Positions 1 through 7,105 of a stretch of 17,001 bases of DNA are shown here, in pieces. The position numbers and the translations under genes were made by a program. Under the pieces are notes generated by a model. That model worked only from the letters and a program-made list of their open reading frames with translations. It searched no databases and was not told the origin of the DNA. Numbering within the stretch: position 1 is the first letter of the stretch; every line of letters starts with the position of its first letter. Source of the stretch: JABMMZ01 sp964600345 (lineage in GTDB: Bacteria; Bacteroidota; Bacteroidia; NS11-12g; UBA955); NCBI GenBank assembly GCA_964600345.1, contig CAZRKA010000067.1:1-17001 (forward strand), written 5' to 3'.

Positions 1-570
1 TTCCCATTTTCTTTCATAGGCTGCCACAGCTGCGATATGTCCAGACGCACCCCTAAATGCAAAGTCTAAATTACTTAATTGTGAAGTAAAATATGATTTG
101 GCTCTTATTGACTCTGATGTTGACGCTCTTATGCTTTCTAACAATTGATGGTGATTCTTTCCAATGGAAGTAACTGCATCAAATACCGACTGTGGTACTT
201 TATTTCTTGCCGACAGATTTATAGCCTCCCTAATTGAATGTGGCATGGCGAACTTATCTCTTTCTTCTAATCTTTCTATTATAGATTTCGGAAAACTCGA
301 TTTAAGCGACAATGACCTGTCAATTGCTCCCAGCATTGAATGATGTAAAGAATTTTTTGAAGTTAATGCCTTAGTCATTGCTTCAATTGTAGAAAAATTT
401 GAAAATAAATTTTTGCCAGACATATTTTTTGCCATTTCTGAAATTGAATTCAATCCGATAGTTTTATCTTTCGCCCTCAATATTTCGGAAATTTGACTAC
501 CAAGTCCAGCAGATTTATTGATTTTATCTTGCCAATTTGTAGATTTTAATATTTCTTCTAAGTTTTTCAT
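1..570 (-). CDS. Unrecognised protein, 5' part only (190 residues visible)
   Basis: An open frame on the minus strand runs from an ATG at 570-568 to the left edge without a stop, so the C-terminus lies outside the window. The product begins MKNLEEILKSTNWQDKINKS. It looks soluble, helical and rich in Ser, Lys, Ile and Ala, with no signal peptide, membrane segment or catalytic motif that I recognise. The visible end (FAFRGASGHIAAVAAYERKW) resembles the start of a further helical domain. It is the only gene on this strand and has its own Bacteroidota-type promoter, so it is transcribed apart from the virion block. It could be an accessory (moron) gene of the virus, a host gene beside a prophage, or a phage-host conflict gene; the sequence does not decide. 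The reading frame is well supported, the function is unknown. Confidence 0.7.
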   Translation of the reverse strand, partial: MKNLEEILKSTNWQDKINKSAGLGSQISEILRAKDKTIGLNSISEMAKNMSGKNLFSNFSTIEAMTKALTSKNSLHHSMLGAIDRSLSLKSSFPKSIIERLEERDKFAMPHSIREAINLSARNKVPQSVFDAVTSIGKNHHQLLESIRASTSESIRAKSYFTSQLSNLDFAFRGASGHIAAVAAYERKWE

Positions 571-620
571 TTTATTAGTTTCAAATGTAAAGATGATATT
601 TTATTTAGAATTTATTAGAA

Positions 621-648
621 CAAATATAGAAAATTATTTACATTCAAA
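621..648 (-). promoter_or_regulatory. Bacteroidota-type promoter for the minus-strand gene
   Basis: Read on the minus strand, TTTG (648-645) is followed after 16 bases by TATATTTG (628-621). This matches the -33 TTTG and -7 TAnnTTTG boxes of the Bacteroidota primary sigma factor, with a spacer slightly short of the usual range. It leaves an A/T-rich leader of roughly 45 bases before the ATG at 570. I found no equally good promoter on the plus strand of the 571-760 gap; GACCTTTG at 740-747 is one base off the -7 box but lacks an upstream partner. Confidence 0.6.
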
Positions 649-760
649 TTTTCTCATTTTAAAACAATCAAAGTTGACTGAATAATACCAAAAGTTTCAA
701 GTACTAACCAAATCAATCAAGACATTCAAAACTTGATATGACCTTTGCAGTGTTATTTAA

Positions 761-1288
761 ATGACATTGGCAAAACAAAACAATAAACTTCTTTTTATAT
801 TAGTCCCTATTGTAACCTATGCAGGTTTCAGCTTCTACAAAAAAGTAGAGGATTTGAAAAATAACGTCAAATTTTTCATAGATAAATTCCGTGTTCATGG
901 AATTGTCAATTCTACATATTTAAGACTTTTTACAACTGTAAGGCTTATTAATCAAGCTCAGTCTCCACTGAAAATTAGTGATCTTCAGGTTTTCATTCAA
1001 TACATTGATCCAAGGAAAGTGGTAACTGACTTAGGGGCATCTATTCAGTCTCACAATATTTCCATTGATCCAAATCAGACACAAGTTTTTGATCTAGGAA
1101 CCGATCTGAGTTTGTTTGCTTTGCCTTATGATAAGTTTCCCGGACTATTAAAAGGAGAAAAAATTACCGTAAGAATCATAGCCTCATTTACTGCTTTTGG
1201 AAAGCGTTTGGTTATTCCAAGCGATCAGCCATTGCAATTGCCTTCAGCCGTTATTTCAATTATTAACTTTTTAAAACCCTGGTTATAA
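761..1288 (+). CDS. Membrane-anchored LEA-2/WHy-like protein
   Basis: A 175-residue protein with one N-terminal hydrophobic segment at about residues 10-26 (LLFILVPIVTYAGFSFY). The rest is rich in beta strands. The strand pattern, for example the stretch from STYLRLFTTVRLINQAQSP to the later turn DLGTDLSLFALP, resembles the single immunoglobulin-like fold of LEA-14/WHy domains. No catalytic residues are evident. The ATG is the first of the rightward block, and the next gene starts two bases after its stop, so the two are probably translated together. The likely role is a membrane-associated virion or assembly protein, inferred from its neighbours. The fold assignment is by eye and moderate to low in certainty; the gene itself is secure. 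Confidence 0.6.
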   Translation: MTLAKQNNKLLFILVPIVTYAGFSFYKKVEDLKNNVKFFIDKFRVHGIVNSTYLRLFTTVRLINQAQSPLKISDLQVFIQYIDPRKVVTDLGASIQSHNISIDPNQTQVFDLGTDLSLFALPYDKFPGLLKGEKITVRIIASFTAFGKRLVIPSDQPLQLPSAVISIINFLKPWL

Positions 1289-1290
1289 CA

Positions 1291-4020
1291 ATGCCTAATG
1301 CACCTCTGTATAGAATAGGCTTTGTTGCTTCAAAAGCCAGAACAATCAAAAAGGATGGAGCAAAGTATGACAGGTACTTTTCAGGTGCTTATAAGGGCAA
1401 ACGTACCCTTATTAATGCTAATCCTACAACCTATGACACGATTGCTGAAATCGCCAAGGTTAGCAGTGAATGCGCCTATCAGGTAAAAGCACTTGCTACG
1501 AAAGTTTTAATGCGTTCTCAGATAGAAGATACGCTGAAAGCAAACTGGCAGTTCTGTTATGATTATATCGCCTATGTGGAAGACCGAGACGAAGAAGTTA
1601 GGGAACCTATTGCTGTTTGGAGTGAAAAAAGAGGAGATTGTGATTGTTATGCAACATTTCTATCAGCTCTTCTGATTTGTCAGGGAATTGAACATTATAC
1701 CGATACGGTAAAAATGTATAACAAGAATAGTTTCCAGCACATTTTTATCATCGTTCCAAAGAATCCAAGGACATTTAATCCTGAACTTGATAAGAACGAT
1801 AAATCCAAGTATTGGGTTCTTGATCCGGTAGTTGATTCCTACAACATAGAACCTAAAGAAATCACTTTTAAACACCTGACAAAAATGGGCGCACCACTAT
1901 ATAGAATTTCCGGAATTGGAAATTCAGATTCTCAATCATCTTCAGTTCTTTCCTTCGGAAAAGAATTTGATGGTTTCGGAAAAAGCATTTGGGAAAACAA
2001 GGACTATATTCAAGGCTTGGGATGTGCTTCTGAGAGAAGCTCTGCACAGGCACAATTGCTGCATTCCGAGTTTCTTCAAAGACTTAAGGTTAATCTGATC
2101 AATACACGTAACAGACTTGCTCTAACCAACTTTAAAGACAAGGCGAATGTTCTAGAAAGATATGACAAAGTTATTAGCGTTTGGGACAATGAATCACTTC
2201 GCAAACAGGAACTTCAAAAAATAGAAGATCTGAGCGGTTTATGGGACAAGATCAAAGACGTGGGTAACGATATAGGAGATGCAGCTAAAAAAGCATTGGA
2301 AGAAGCTCAAAAGGCCGCTGATGAAGTCGGAAAAAAACTCAAGGAAGGTGCAGAGGCCGTTAAAAACAAGGCCGAACAATTTGCTGAATTTCTTAAGAAA
2401 ATCAATCCAATTGGATTAGCGGGAAGAAATACGATTTTTCAGGTTTTCAGGAATAATACCGGAGGATCTGCAAGCAGACTGAAATGGGCTTATGCCTCAC
2501 CTGAAGTATTTGCTTTAAATGGTCAACCAATTTCTAACCAAGCCAAATACAAGGAAAAGCTTTTAGACATACAGAAAATCGTCAAGGCTATGGGTGGTAC
2601 TGAAATGGAACTGCAATCGGCAGTTATGGCTGGAGATAGTCTTCCTCAAAGACCTGCCACAGCTTTTTCAATTCAGATTCCTGAATCAGATAAAAAACAA
2701 ATACTGGATGCAATGTCGATTGTATTGAAAAATGAATTCCAATCCACTCAGGACACCCCAGCCATTAAGGTAGATTCCAATTCATCGATTGATTCATCAA
2801 ATGTTATCAATATCGGACCTGTTCAAACAGATGGAGGAATTGTAGTTTCTCCGGGTATACTAGTAAATGGAGCGCAAGACCCTGTGATTAGGCGAGATGT
2901 TGTTGATACTTATGCGAGACCTATATCAGCTCCTGAATCACCTTTTGTGATAAGTAGTAACGGAATGAATACAATATCTGTTTCTTCAGGAGTTCCTGCT
3001 TTTTCCGTTTCTTCAGGTGCGCTTAAAGGCATAGATGAATCAATCAAGGACATCTGGGATAAAATTTGGGAATTTATCAAAGAACTTGGAGATGATATTG
3101 GCCAATTCTGTAAGAACTTCGGTGAAAAAGCTGTACAGTTCATCAAGGTTTCTGCATTGGCCTTACCTAGGGCATTCTTTCTACTGCTATTGAAATTCAA
3201 CGTTGATGGACTTGCTACTGCAATCAATCTTGATCAGACAACTTACGAAGACCAATGGGTGAGCAAATTTGGTGGAGAAAGAACGGCATTCAAAAATGCT
3301 TTAACTGAAGGAAAATCCAAAAGTCCATTTGTGACCAGACTTCTAAGTCCACTTGCAAAATATATTACCAATCAAGCAGCGGTCAATAAAAAACTAACGG
3401 GATTGTACCAGAATCGAAGGATATTTCTATCAAATCTAAATGGAGACGAAGATGAAATTTCTGATAACTCAAACAAAGATGCTTTAGTTAATGCCGGAGT
3501 GAAAGCTGCCGAGGCTTATGCACAGGCTCAGAAAGACAATAAGGATTTAAAGGCAACATTAGTTGCGGTATGCACAGCGGTAGGTACTGCTATAGGTGCT
3601 GCCTGTGGAGGTTATGGGGCAATTCTAGGCGCTCCTGTTGGTGCAGCAGTCGGAGGATTAATTGCACTAATCATCGGTAGTCCTAAAGTGCCTGAACAAG
3701 TGGGCAATGGCGCGCTTACAACTGAGACCACAACAAATCCTGATGGATCAAAAACAACTGTCACAAAAGATGAGAATGGCAATGTTATAGATACCCAAAC
3801 TACTGATAAGGATGGCAATCTGATTGATCCGGAAACGCCTTCGAAAGAAAAAAAATCAAATGCCTTTGCATGGATTACTACAGGATTACTTGCGGCAAAA
3901 CTATTATTCTCCTCAGGGGCTTTAGCCGGGGTTAAACCTGACGAGTCCGCCGGGGGTATAAAACCTAATTCACCTCCAGACAACCTCTCTGGAAACCGCA
4001 TTAAGCAAATTACAATTTAA
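1291..4020 (+). CDS. Large transglutaminase-like, multi-segment membrane virion protein
   Basis: A 909-residue protein. Residues about 85-185 look like a transglutaminase-fold cysteine protease domain: RGDCDCYA places the nucleophile at Cys117, followed by His150 (in QHIFIIVP) and Asp178 (in WVLDPV), the classic Cys-His-Asp order. A long charged amphipathic helix starting near Trp318 is followed by an NPIGLAGRN segment. A related helix and hydrophobic segment recur from Trp589 (IWDKIWEF, then ALALPRAFFLLLLKFNVDGL). A glycine-zipper membrane stretch lies at about 757-797, then a short D-x-D/E-G-N repeat tract, and a last membrane helix at about 858-880. It follows the LEA-like gene by two bases. 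The probable role is a structural, membrane-inserted protein with cell-wall or proteolytic activity used in entry or maturation (inference). A tape-measure-like role is possible but would be atypical for a protein with a transglutaminase fold. Confidence 0.65.
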   Translation: MPNAPLYRIGFVASKARTIKKDGAKYDRYFSGAYKGKRTLINANPTTYDTIAEIAKVSSECAYQVKALATKVLMRSQIEDTLKANWQFCYDYIAYVEDRDEEVREPIAVWSEKRGDCDCYATFLSALLICQGIEHYTDTVKMYNKNSFQHIFIIVPKNPRTFNPELDKNDKSKYWVLDPVVDSYNIEPKEITFKHLTKMGAPLYRISGIGNSDSQSSSVLSFGKEFDGFGKSIWENKDYIQGLGCASERSSAQAQLLHSEFLQRLKVNLINTRNRLALTNFKDKANVLERYDKVISVWDNESLRKQELQKIEDLSGLWDKIKDVGNDIGDAAKKALEEAQKAADEVGKKLKEGAEAVKNKAEQFAEFLKKINPIGLAGRNTIFQVFRNNTGGSASRLKWAYASPEVFALNGQPISNQAKYKEKLLDIQKIVKAMGGTEMELQSAVMAGDSLPQRPATAFSIQIPESDKKQILDAMSIVLKNEFQSTQDTPAIKVDSNSSIDSSNVINIGPVQTDGGIVVSPGILVNGAQDPVIRRDVVDTYARPISAPESPFVISSNGMNTISVSSGVPAFSVSSGALKGIDESIKDIWDKIWEFIKELGDDIGQFCKNFGEKAVQFIKVSALALPRAFFLLLLKFNVDGLATAINLDQTTYEDQWVSKFGGERTAFKNALTEGKSKSPFVTRLLSPLAKYITNQAAVNKKLTGLYQNRRIFLSNLNGDEDEISDNSNKDALVNAGVKAAEAYAQAQKDNKDLKATLVAVCTAVGTAIGAACGGYGAILGAPVGAAVGGLIALIIGSPKVPEQVGNGALTTETTTNPDGSKTTVTKDENGNVIDTQTTDKDGNLIDPETPSKEKKSNAFAWITTGLLAAKLLFSSGALAGVKPDESAGGIKPNSPPDNLSGNRIKQITI

Positions 4021-4029
4021 ATACACAAA
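4021..4029 (+). promoter_or_regulatory. ATACACAAA translation leader
   Basis: ATACACAAA lies seven bases before the ATG at 4037 and directly follows the stop codon of the transglutaminase-like gene. The same string precedes the starts at 4569, 8688 and, in frame, 14621. There is no Shine-Dalgarno sequence here. It probably serves as an A-rich, unstructured initiation leader, which is inferred from recurrence. Confidence 0.5.
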
Positions 4030-4036
4030 ATAGAAT

Positions 4037-4507
4037 ATGTTTTCTCTACCAATTCCAACCACAACAACCATTGTCGATACTGGTAAAAAGTTCGGCTCTG
4101 TTGCAGCAGGGTTGATTCTGGCAAATATCGCCAAAACAACTCTTCTCGAACCCAATTCCGAGGGTAAATCCCTTTTAGAGGATAAGCCTCTATTCAATGG
4201 AATTGGTGCAGCAGCATCACTGGCAGGTGCAATGCTTGTCAAGAATCCTTATGCTCAATTGGGACTATTAGGATTTGCAACATTTTTTGGCATCCGAACC
4301 TTAAACAAGGTGACCGATTCATTGTCAGGTTTAGGCAATGATGGCGCACCTTCAAAAGTCAAAGAGTACCTTCAGAAGTATTTGCCTAACCTTTCTGGTC
4401 TGGGTGAAATCTCAATGCCAGCTCCAATCCAATTGCCTATGCAAAATTACCTTCCTGAATCACCACAGGTAGTTCGCAAACAGCTTAAGTCCGCAACTTG
4501 GGACTAA
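4037..4507 (+). CDS. Small hydrophobic membrane protein, probably virion-associated
   Basis: A 156-residue protein I do not recognise. Its first 90 residues hold two or three hydrophobic, glycine- and alanine-rich segments, at about 18-34, 52-68 and 72-89 (the last YAQLGLLGFATFFGIRTL). They are followed by a proline- and leucine-rich soluble tail (LPNLSGLGEISMPAPIQLPM). There is no signal-peptidase site or enzyme motif. It sits between the large membrane protein and the capsid candidate. Position and membrane content suggest a minor structural protein of an internal virion membrane or an assembly factor; that role is inferred. The start is chosen for the ATACACAAA leader seven bases upstream. 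Confidence 0.6.
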   Translation: MFSLPIPTTTTIVDTGKKFGSVAAGLILANIAKTTLLEPNSEGKSLLEDKPLFNGIGAAASLAGAMLVKNPYAQLGLLGFATFFGIRTLNKVTDSLSGLGNDGAPSKVKEYLQKYLPNLSGLGEISMPAPIQLPMQNYLPESPQVVRKQLKSATWD

Positions 4508-4559
4508 ACCAGAATTCCCCTTCTAATTTTTCAGAAACATTTAAAAATAACATCAACAA

Positions 4560-4568
4560 ATACACAAA
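4560..4568 (+). promoter_or_regulatory. ATACACAAA translation leader of the capsid candidate
   Basis: ATACACAAA abuts the ATG at 4569 with no gap and ends an A-rich 61-base intergenic region. There is no Shine-Dalgarno sequence. It is the same leader as at 4021, 8680 and 14607. Confidence 0.5.
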
Positions 4569-5315
4569 ATGGATAAAATCACACAATACATAAGCCCTCG
4601 CTATATCGGGGCGGTAACCAGACTCATTATTTTTCTTACCTCCGCAGCACCAGTCAATGGAGCAGTTGACACGCTTTTGAATCAGCTCAATTCCGGTGAA
4701 AAAGTTCTCAAAGAAGGCCATCATTATTTCCGCAAAAGAATCGCAAGCAATGCCGAACCCGCAGGTATTGTAGATTTAATTAAAGGTACGGATGCAAAAG
4801 CTGTTGGTGAGATGTCTTTTGACAAAGGCGTACTTGCACAAGGTGAAATCTTCTGCGTGTCTCACGTAGGATTGAGTTTTGCCCAGAATACTGGGGGCGA
4901 GAATCTTTATGCCCAGGATCTGTTGTATGCAAATTCAATCTTCAATGCACGCTCTTATGCCAACGGCACGGTTGACTCTGATGCGGGAGCGGCAGGTAAC
5001 CAGTTTTTCCCTGTGGAATCACAGCTCATTCCAAACAAGTTCCTTAGTGCCGAGGTGAGGTTTAAATTCGGTAATGAAAGATGGCTGGAGGGTCAATTAA
5101 GGGATTTTTGCAAATTTCATAAGCTCAATAGCAATGAAGGATTGGGTGCATTTGATGCAGGTATGGTTAAGGAACTCGGTTTGCCAAAAGTACTGGATCA
5201 CACCAAATCAATGGGCTTTGAAATTGAGTTTGGAGCCAATTCCACGGCAGTAGGCGCAGCCGATTACTATTTAGGGATTGACTACTACGGTATCAAAATC
5301 GTTGACAAAGCCTAA
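4569..5315 (+). CDS. Candidate major capsid protein
   Basis: A 248-residue protein with no convincing membrane anchor and no enzyme motif. It has a helical N-terminus and then a strand- and loop-rich body with many Asn, Gly and Asp residues (GEMSFDKGVLAQGEIFCVSH, later RFKFGNERWLEGQLRDF, ending in short strands such as YYLGIDYYGIKIVD). Its size fits the compact double-jelly-roll capsid proteins of PM2-like viruses. It stands alone between leader-bearing intergenic gaps and is followed by a strong RNA hairpin, which is common for very highly expressed capsid genes. It is flanked by small membrane proteins. I do not recognise it by sequence; the capsid call is inferred from size, composition and context. 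A spike or minor coat protein is the main alternative. Confidence 0.45.
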   Translation: MDKITQYISPRYIGAVTRLIIFLTSAAPVNGAVDTLLNQLNSGEKVLKEGHHYFRKRIASNAEPAGIVDLIKGTDAKAVGEMSFDKGVLAQGEIFCVSHVGLSFAQNTGGENLYAQDLLYANSIFNARSYANGTVDSDAGAAGNQFFPVESQLIPNKFLSAEVRFKFGNERWLEGQLRDFCKFHKLNSNEGLGAFDAGMVKELGLPKVLDHTKSMGFEIEFGANSTAVGAADYYLGIDYYGIKIVDKA

Positions 5316-5348
5316 AGAAAGAACTTTTGTTGTTTCATTGAGTTCAAT

Positions 5349-5387
5349 GGCAGAGTTGAGTGGGCGAAAATGCCTATTCAACCTGCC
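5349..5387 (+). terminator. Strong hairpin after the capsid candidate (partial terminator or mRNA stabiliser)
   Basis: The left arm at 5349-5365 and the right arm at 5372-5387 form about 16 base pairs with one bulged A and two G-U pairs, closed by the loop GAAAAT. No T-tract follows (TTGCTCTG), so it is a poor intrinsic terminator. It more likely attenuates downstream transcription or protects the 3' end of the upstream message. A small hairpin, CATTG-AGTT-CAATG (5336-5349), lies directly before it and shares its last base. Confidence 0.55.
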
Positions 5388-5421
5388 TTGCTCTGAATAC
5401 TAAAATCCAAATCAAAACTTA

Positions 5422-5799
5422 ATGTCAAAAATCAAATACCAAACAAAAGTCTGTACTATTCCGCAAGGCACTGAAGCTGGTAAATTTCCATTTGCAGTAA
5501 CAATGGATGCCGATTGCGATCATGCCAAAGGTGTTGCAGTATATGAGGTTAAATCAGGTGGTCTTATCGGTCACATGCTGGGGCTTCGACAAAGGGAAGG
5601 TAGAACCTTTCAGGATCCTACTCTAATGGAAGACTGGCTGTGCAGCACCTCAGTTCCTCATAATAGAAGATACAAGGATTTTGGCGAAAGCATCCCGGCA
5701 AAAGGAAAGGAAATGGTCATTGAAATAGAAACTCTTGACACCAATGTCGATGATGATGCAATTTATCATGTGGTCTTTCAACTTGTAAAGGAGGATTAA
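5422..5799 (+). CDS. Small structural-like protein, unrecognised
   Basis: A 125-residue protein predicted by eye to be mostly beta, with no membrane segment. Strands such as KFPFAVTMDADCDHAKGVAV and EMVIEIETL alternate with charged loops, and the end (DDDAIYHVVFQLVKED) is acidic. It follows the capsid candidate after the hairpin and is followed within five bases by another small gene, so it belongs to the same structural cluster. A single jelly-roll minor capsid, penton or cement protein would fit the size and position, but no motif proves it. The start follows an A-rich leader (AAATCAAAACTTA). The gene is secure, the function unknown. Confidence 0.55.
   Translation: MSKIKYQTKVCTIPQGTEAGKFPFAVTMDADCDHAKGVAVYEVKSGGLIGHMLGLRQREGRTFQDPTLMEDWLCSTSVPHNRRYKDFGESIPAKGKEMVIEIETLDTNVDDDAIYHVVFQLVKED
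5788..5794 (+). promoter_or_regulatory. Unusually strong Shine-Dalgarno site
   Basis: AAGGAGG lies nine bases before the ATG at 5804, within the last codons of the preceding gene. It is the only near-perfect Shine-Dalgarno site at an ideal distance in the block; other starts have A-rich leaders or overlap the preceding stop. It fixes the start of the 96-residue gene. Confidence 0.55.
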
Positions 5800-5803
5800 C
5801 CCG

Positions 5804-6094
5804 ATGTGTTGTATTGGTAAGTATCAAGCTCAGCCCATCATTGAATATTACAGCGCAGAGGCAAACAAAATCATCACTAAAGGTTTTGCAGGAATTTCAG
5901 TTGAAAACATAGGCTCAATAGATGCCTATTTAGGTGAATTCAAATCACCGCTTGAACAAGGTCAAATTGAATGTTTTTCGCTTTCCCTGTTGCCTATGTC
6001 AATTGACTTGCCACTTTCCTGGACTCAGAACGATAATCCACTTTCTGGTCGTATCAAGGTTAAAAAATACAAATTGATAGAAGTATGCAGTTAA
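5804..6094 (+). CDS. Small unrecognised protein in the structural cluster
   Basis: A 96-residue protein starting MCCIGKYQAQPIIEYYSAEA. It looks soluble and strand-rich, with no membrane segment. The middle (FAGISVENIGSIDAYLGEF) and the line LPMSIDLPLSWTQNDNPL suggest a small beta domain. It contains four Cys residues, two of them adjacent at positions 2-3, which could carry a lipid or form disulfides but may mean nothing. It sits five bases after the previous stop behind a perfect Shine-Dalgarno site, and its last ten bases overlap the next gene. That tight coupling suggests the three genes at 5422-6912 make parts of one assembly. No family recognised. Confidence 0.5.
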   Translation: MCCIGKYQAQPIIEYYSAEANKIITKGFAGISVENIGSIDAYLGEFKSPLEQGQIECFSLSLLPMSIDLPLSWTQNDNPLSGRIKVKKYKLIEVCS

Positions 6095-6912
6095 ACTTAG
6101 CACAATCCGATTCACGCATTGGAAACGGACTAAGATTTCTGGACGTTTATATCGTATTAGACCGTGTAGTTAAAAAGCAGCGAACCGATACTATCAAAGC
6201 TGAGTATGGGAGTTTTAGTGAATACTTTGATTCTCTATTTAAGCGATATGAGGTAGAGAGTTTTGCGGTCAAGGTATTTGCACCAAACGGCACTTCACCA
6301 AAAGAAGTAGATAGCTTTACTGTTTCATCTGTTCAAGTTTCCACAAAAGAAGTTGAACAAACCTCTCAACAAAATCAAAATAGCATGGAGAAAACCAGCA
6401 CTCAAAGACCAACAATTGACAATACACCTAACTCATTTTACGCTCTGCAAAACGAGCTGATACGTAATGCTTATGAAACCCTTAAAAAGGATTACGACAT
6501 TTTGCAGCAACGCTACAACAAGGCGGATGACGAACTCAGAATCGTAAAAACCAATCTGGCGATTGCAGATGGCATGAAAGAGATGGCTGTTCTAAAAGGA
6601 ACAGTTGAGGCTTCATCCTCATTAGGTGGTGTACTAAAGGATGCTCTTAAGCCTGAAAATGCTGATGGAATAGCAAAACTGGTGATGGCTGTAAAAGGCA
6701 TTAAACCTGAAGGCAGCTCACAACCTGCAATTTTTAATGGACTCTCACAAGTGCAAAAAGATTCAGTGCAGGCTATGGCCGATGTTATCAAAGTTCAGCC
6801 TCCTGAAGAAACCGAAGCGATGCTTGCCGTAGCTATTATGGCATCAAAAGACCCACGATCAAACTACTTCATACAAGTCAGACAAAGTATGGAATCAACT
6901 TTATCCATTTAA
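6085..6912 (+). CDS. Coiled-coil structural-like protein
   Basis: A 275-residue soluble protein in three parts. Residues 1-90 form a compact mixed domain (DVYIVLDRVVKKQRTDTIKA, then FAVKVFAPNG). A Gln/Ser/Thr-rich linker covers about 90-115 (TSQQNQNSMEKTSTQR). A long helix with coiled-coil spacing follows at about 118-158 (KKDYDILQQRYNKADDELRI), then a helical C-terminal region. There is no catalytic motif or membrane segment. The ATG overlaps the previous gene by ten bases, which indicates translational coupling. A scaffold, assembly or spike-base protein would fit, by inference only. I do not recognise the family. Confidence 0.55.
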   Translation: MQLNLAQSDSRIGNGLRFLDVYIVLDRVVKKQRTDTIKAEYGSFSEYFDSLFKRYEVESFAVKVFAPNGTSPKEVDSFTVSSVQVSTKEVEQTSQQNQNSMEKTSTQRPTIDNTPNSFYALQNELIRNAYETLKKDYDILQQRYNKADDELRIVKTNLAIADGMKEMAVLKGTVEASSSLGGVLKDALKPENADGIAKLVMAVKGIKPEGSSQPAIFNGLSQVQKDSVQAMADVIKVQPPEETEAMLAVAIMASKDPRSNYFIQVRQSMESTLSI

Positions 6913-6923
6913 CAAATTCAATC

Positions 6924-7100
6924 ATGCAAATAACAATTGATATACCTGCAACTAAAGCTACTCCTGAAATGATACGCATCATGGAAAAAATATGCAAGGA
7001 AATCTCTCCTGAGAATCTTCGAAAGGTAGAAGAAAAGTTAACAAAACTGGGAGCAGAAAAACTTAACACCAAACTTAAAACAGGACTTTCATTTATCTAA
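6924..7100 (+). CDS. 58-residue charged helical protein
   Basis: An ATG at 6924 opens 58 codons ending at TAA 7098-7100. The product begins MQITIDIPATKATPEMIRIM and is mostly helical, with a Lys- and Glu-rich middle (NLRKVEEKLTKLGAEKLNTK) and no membrane segment. It fills the gap between two well-supported genes, eleven bases after one and five before the other, in the same direction. An antisense frame in the same place is less plausible. It could be a small assembly or regulatory protein; the function is unknown. Confidence 0.45.
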   Translation: MQITIDIPATKATPEMIRIMEKICKEISPENLRKVEEKLTKLGAEKLNTKLKTGLSFI

Positions 7101-7105
7101 GCTGA

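Noticed and set aside
674..702. Sigma-70-like promoter starting at TTGACT for the late block
   Set aside because: No -10 hexamer lies at the right distance, and the Bacteroidota -7 box is absent there.
2910..3227. Minus-strand frame of 105 codons
   Set aside because: It lies opposite a well-supported coding region and has no recognisable domain or start signal.
3612..4001. Antisense open frame of 129 codons on the minus strand
   Set aside because: It lies wholly opposite the transglutaminase-like gene, and its low-complexity Ser/Pro/Ala-rich product mirrors the Gly/Thr-rich coding strand. No leader or promoter was seen.
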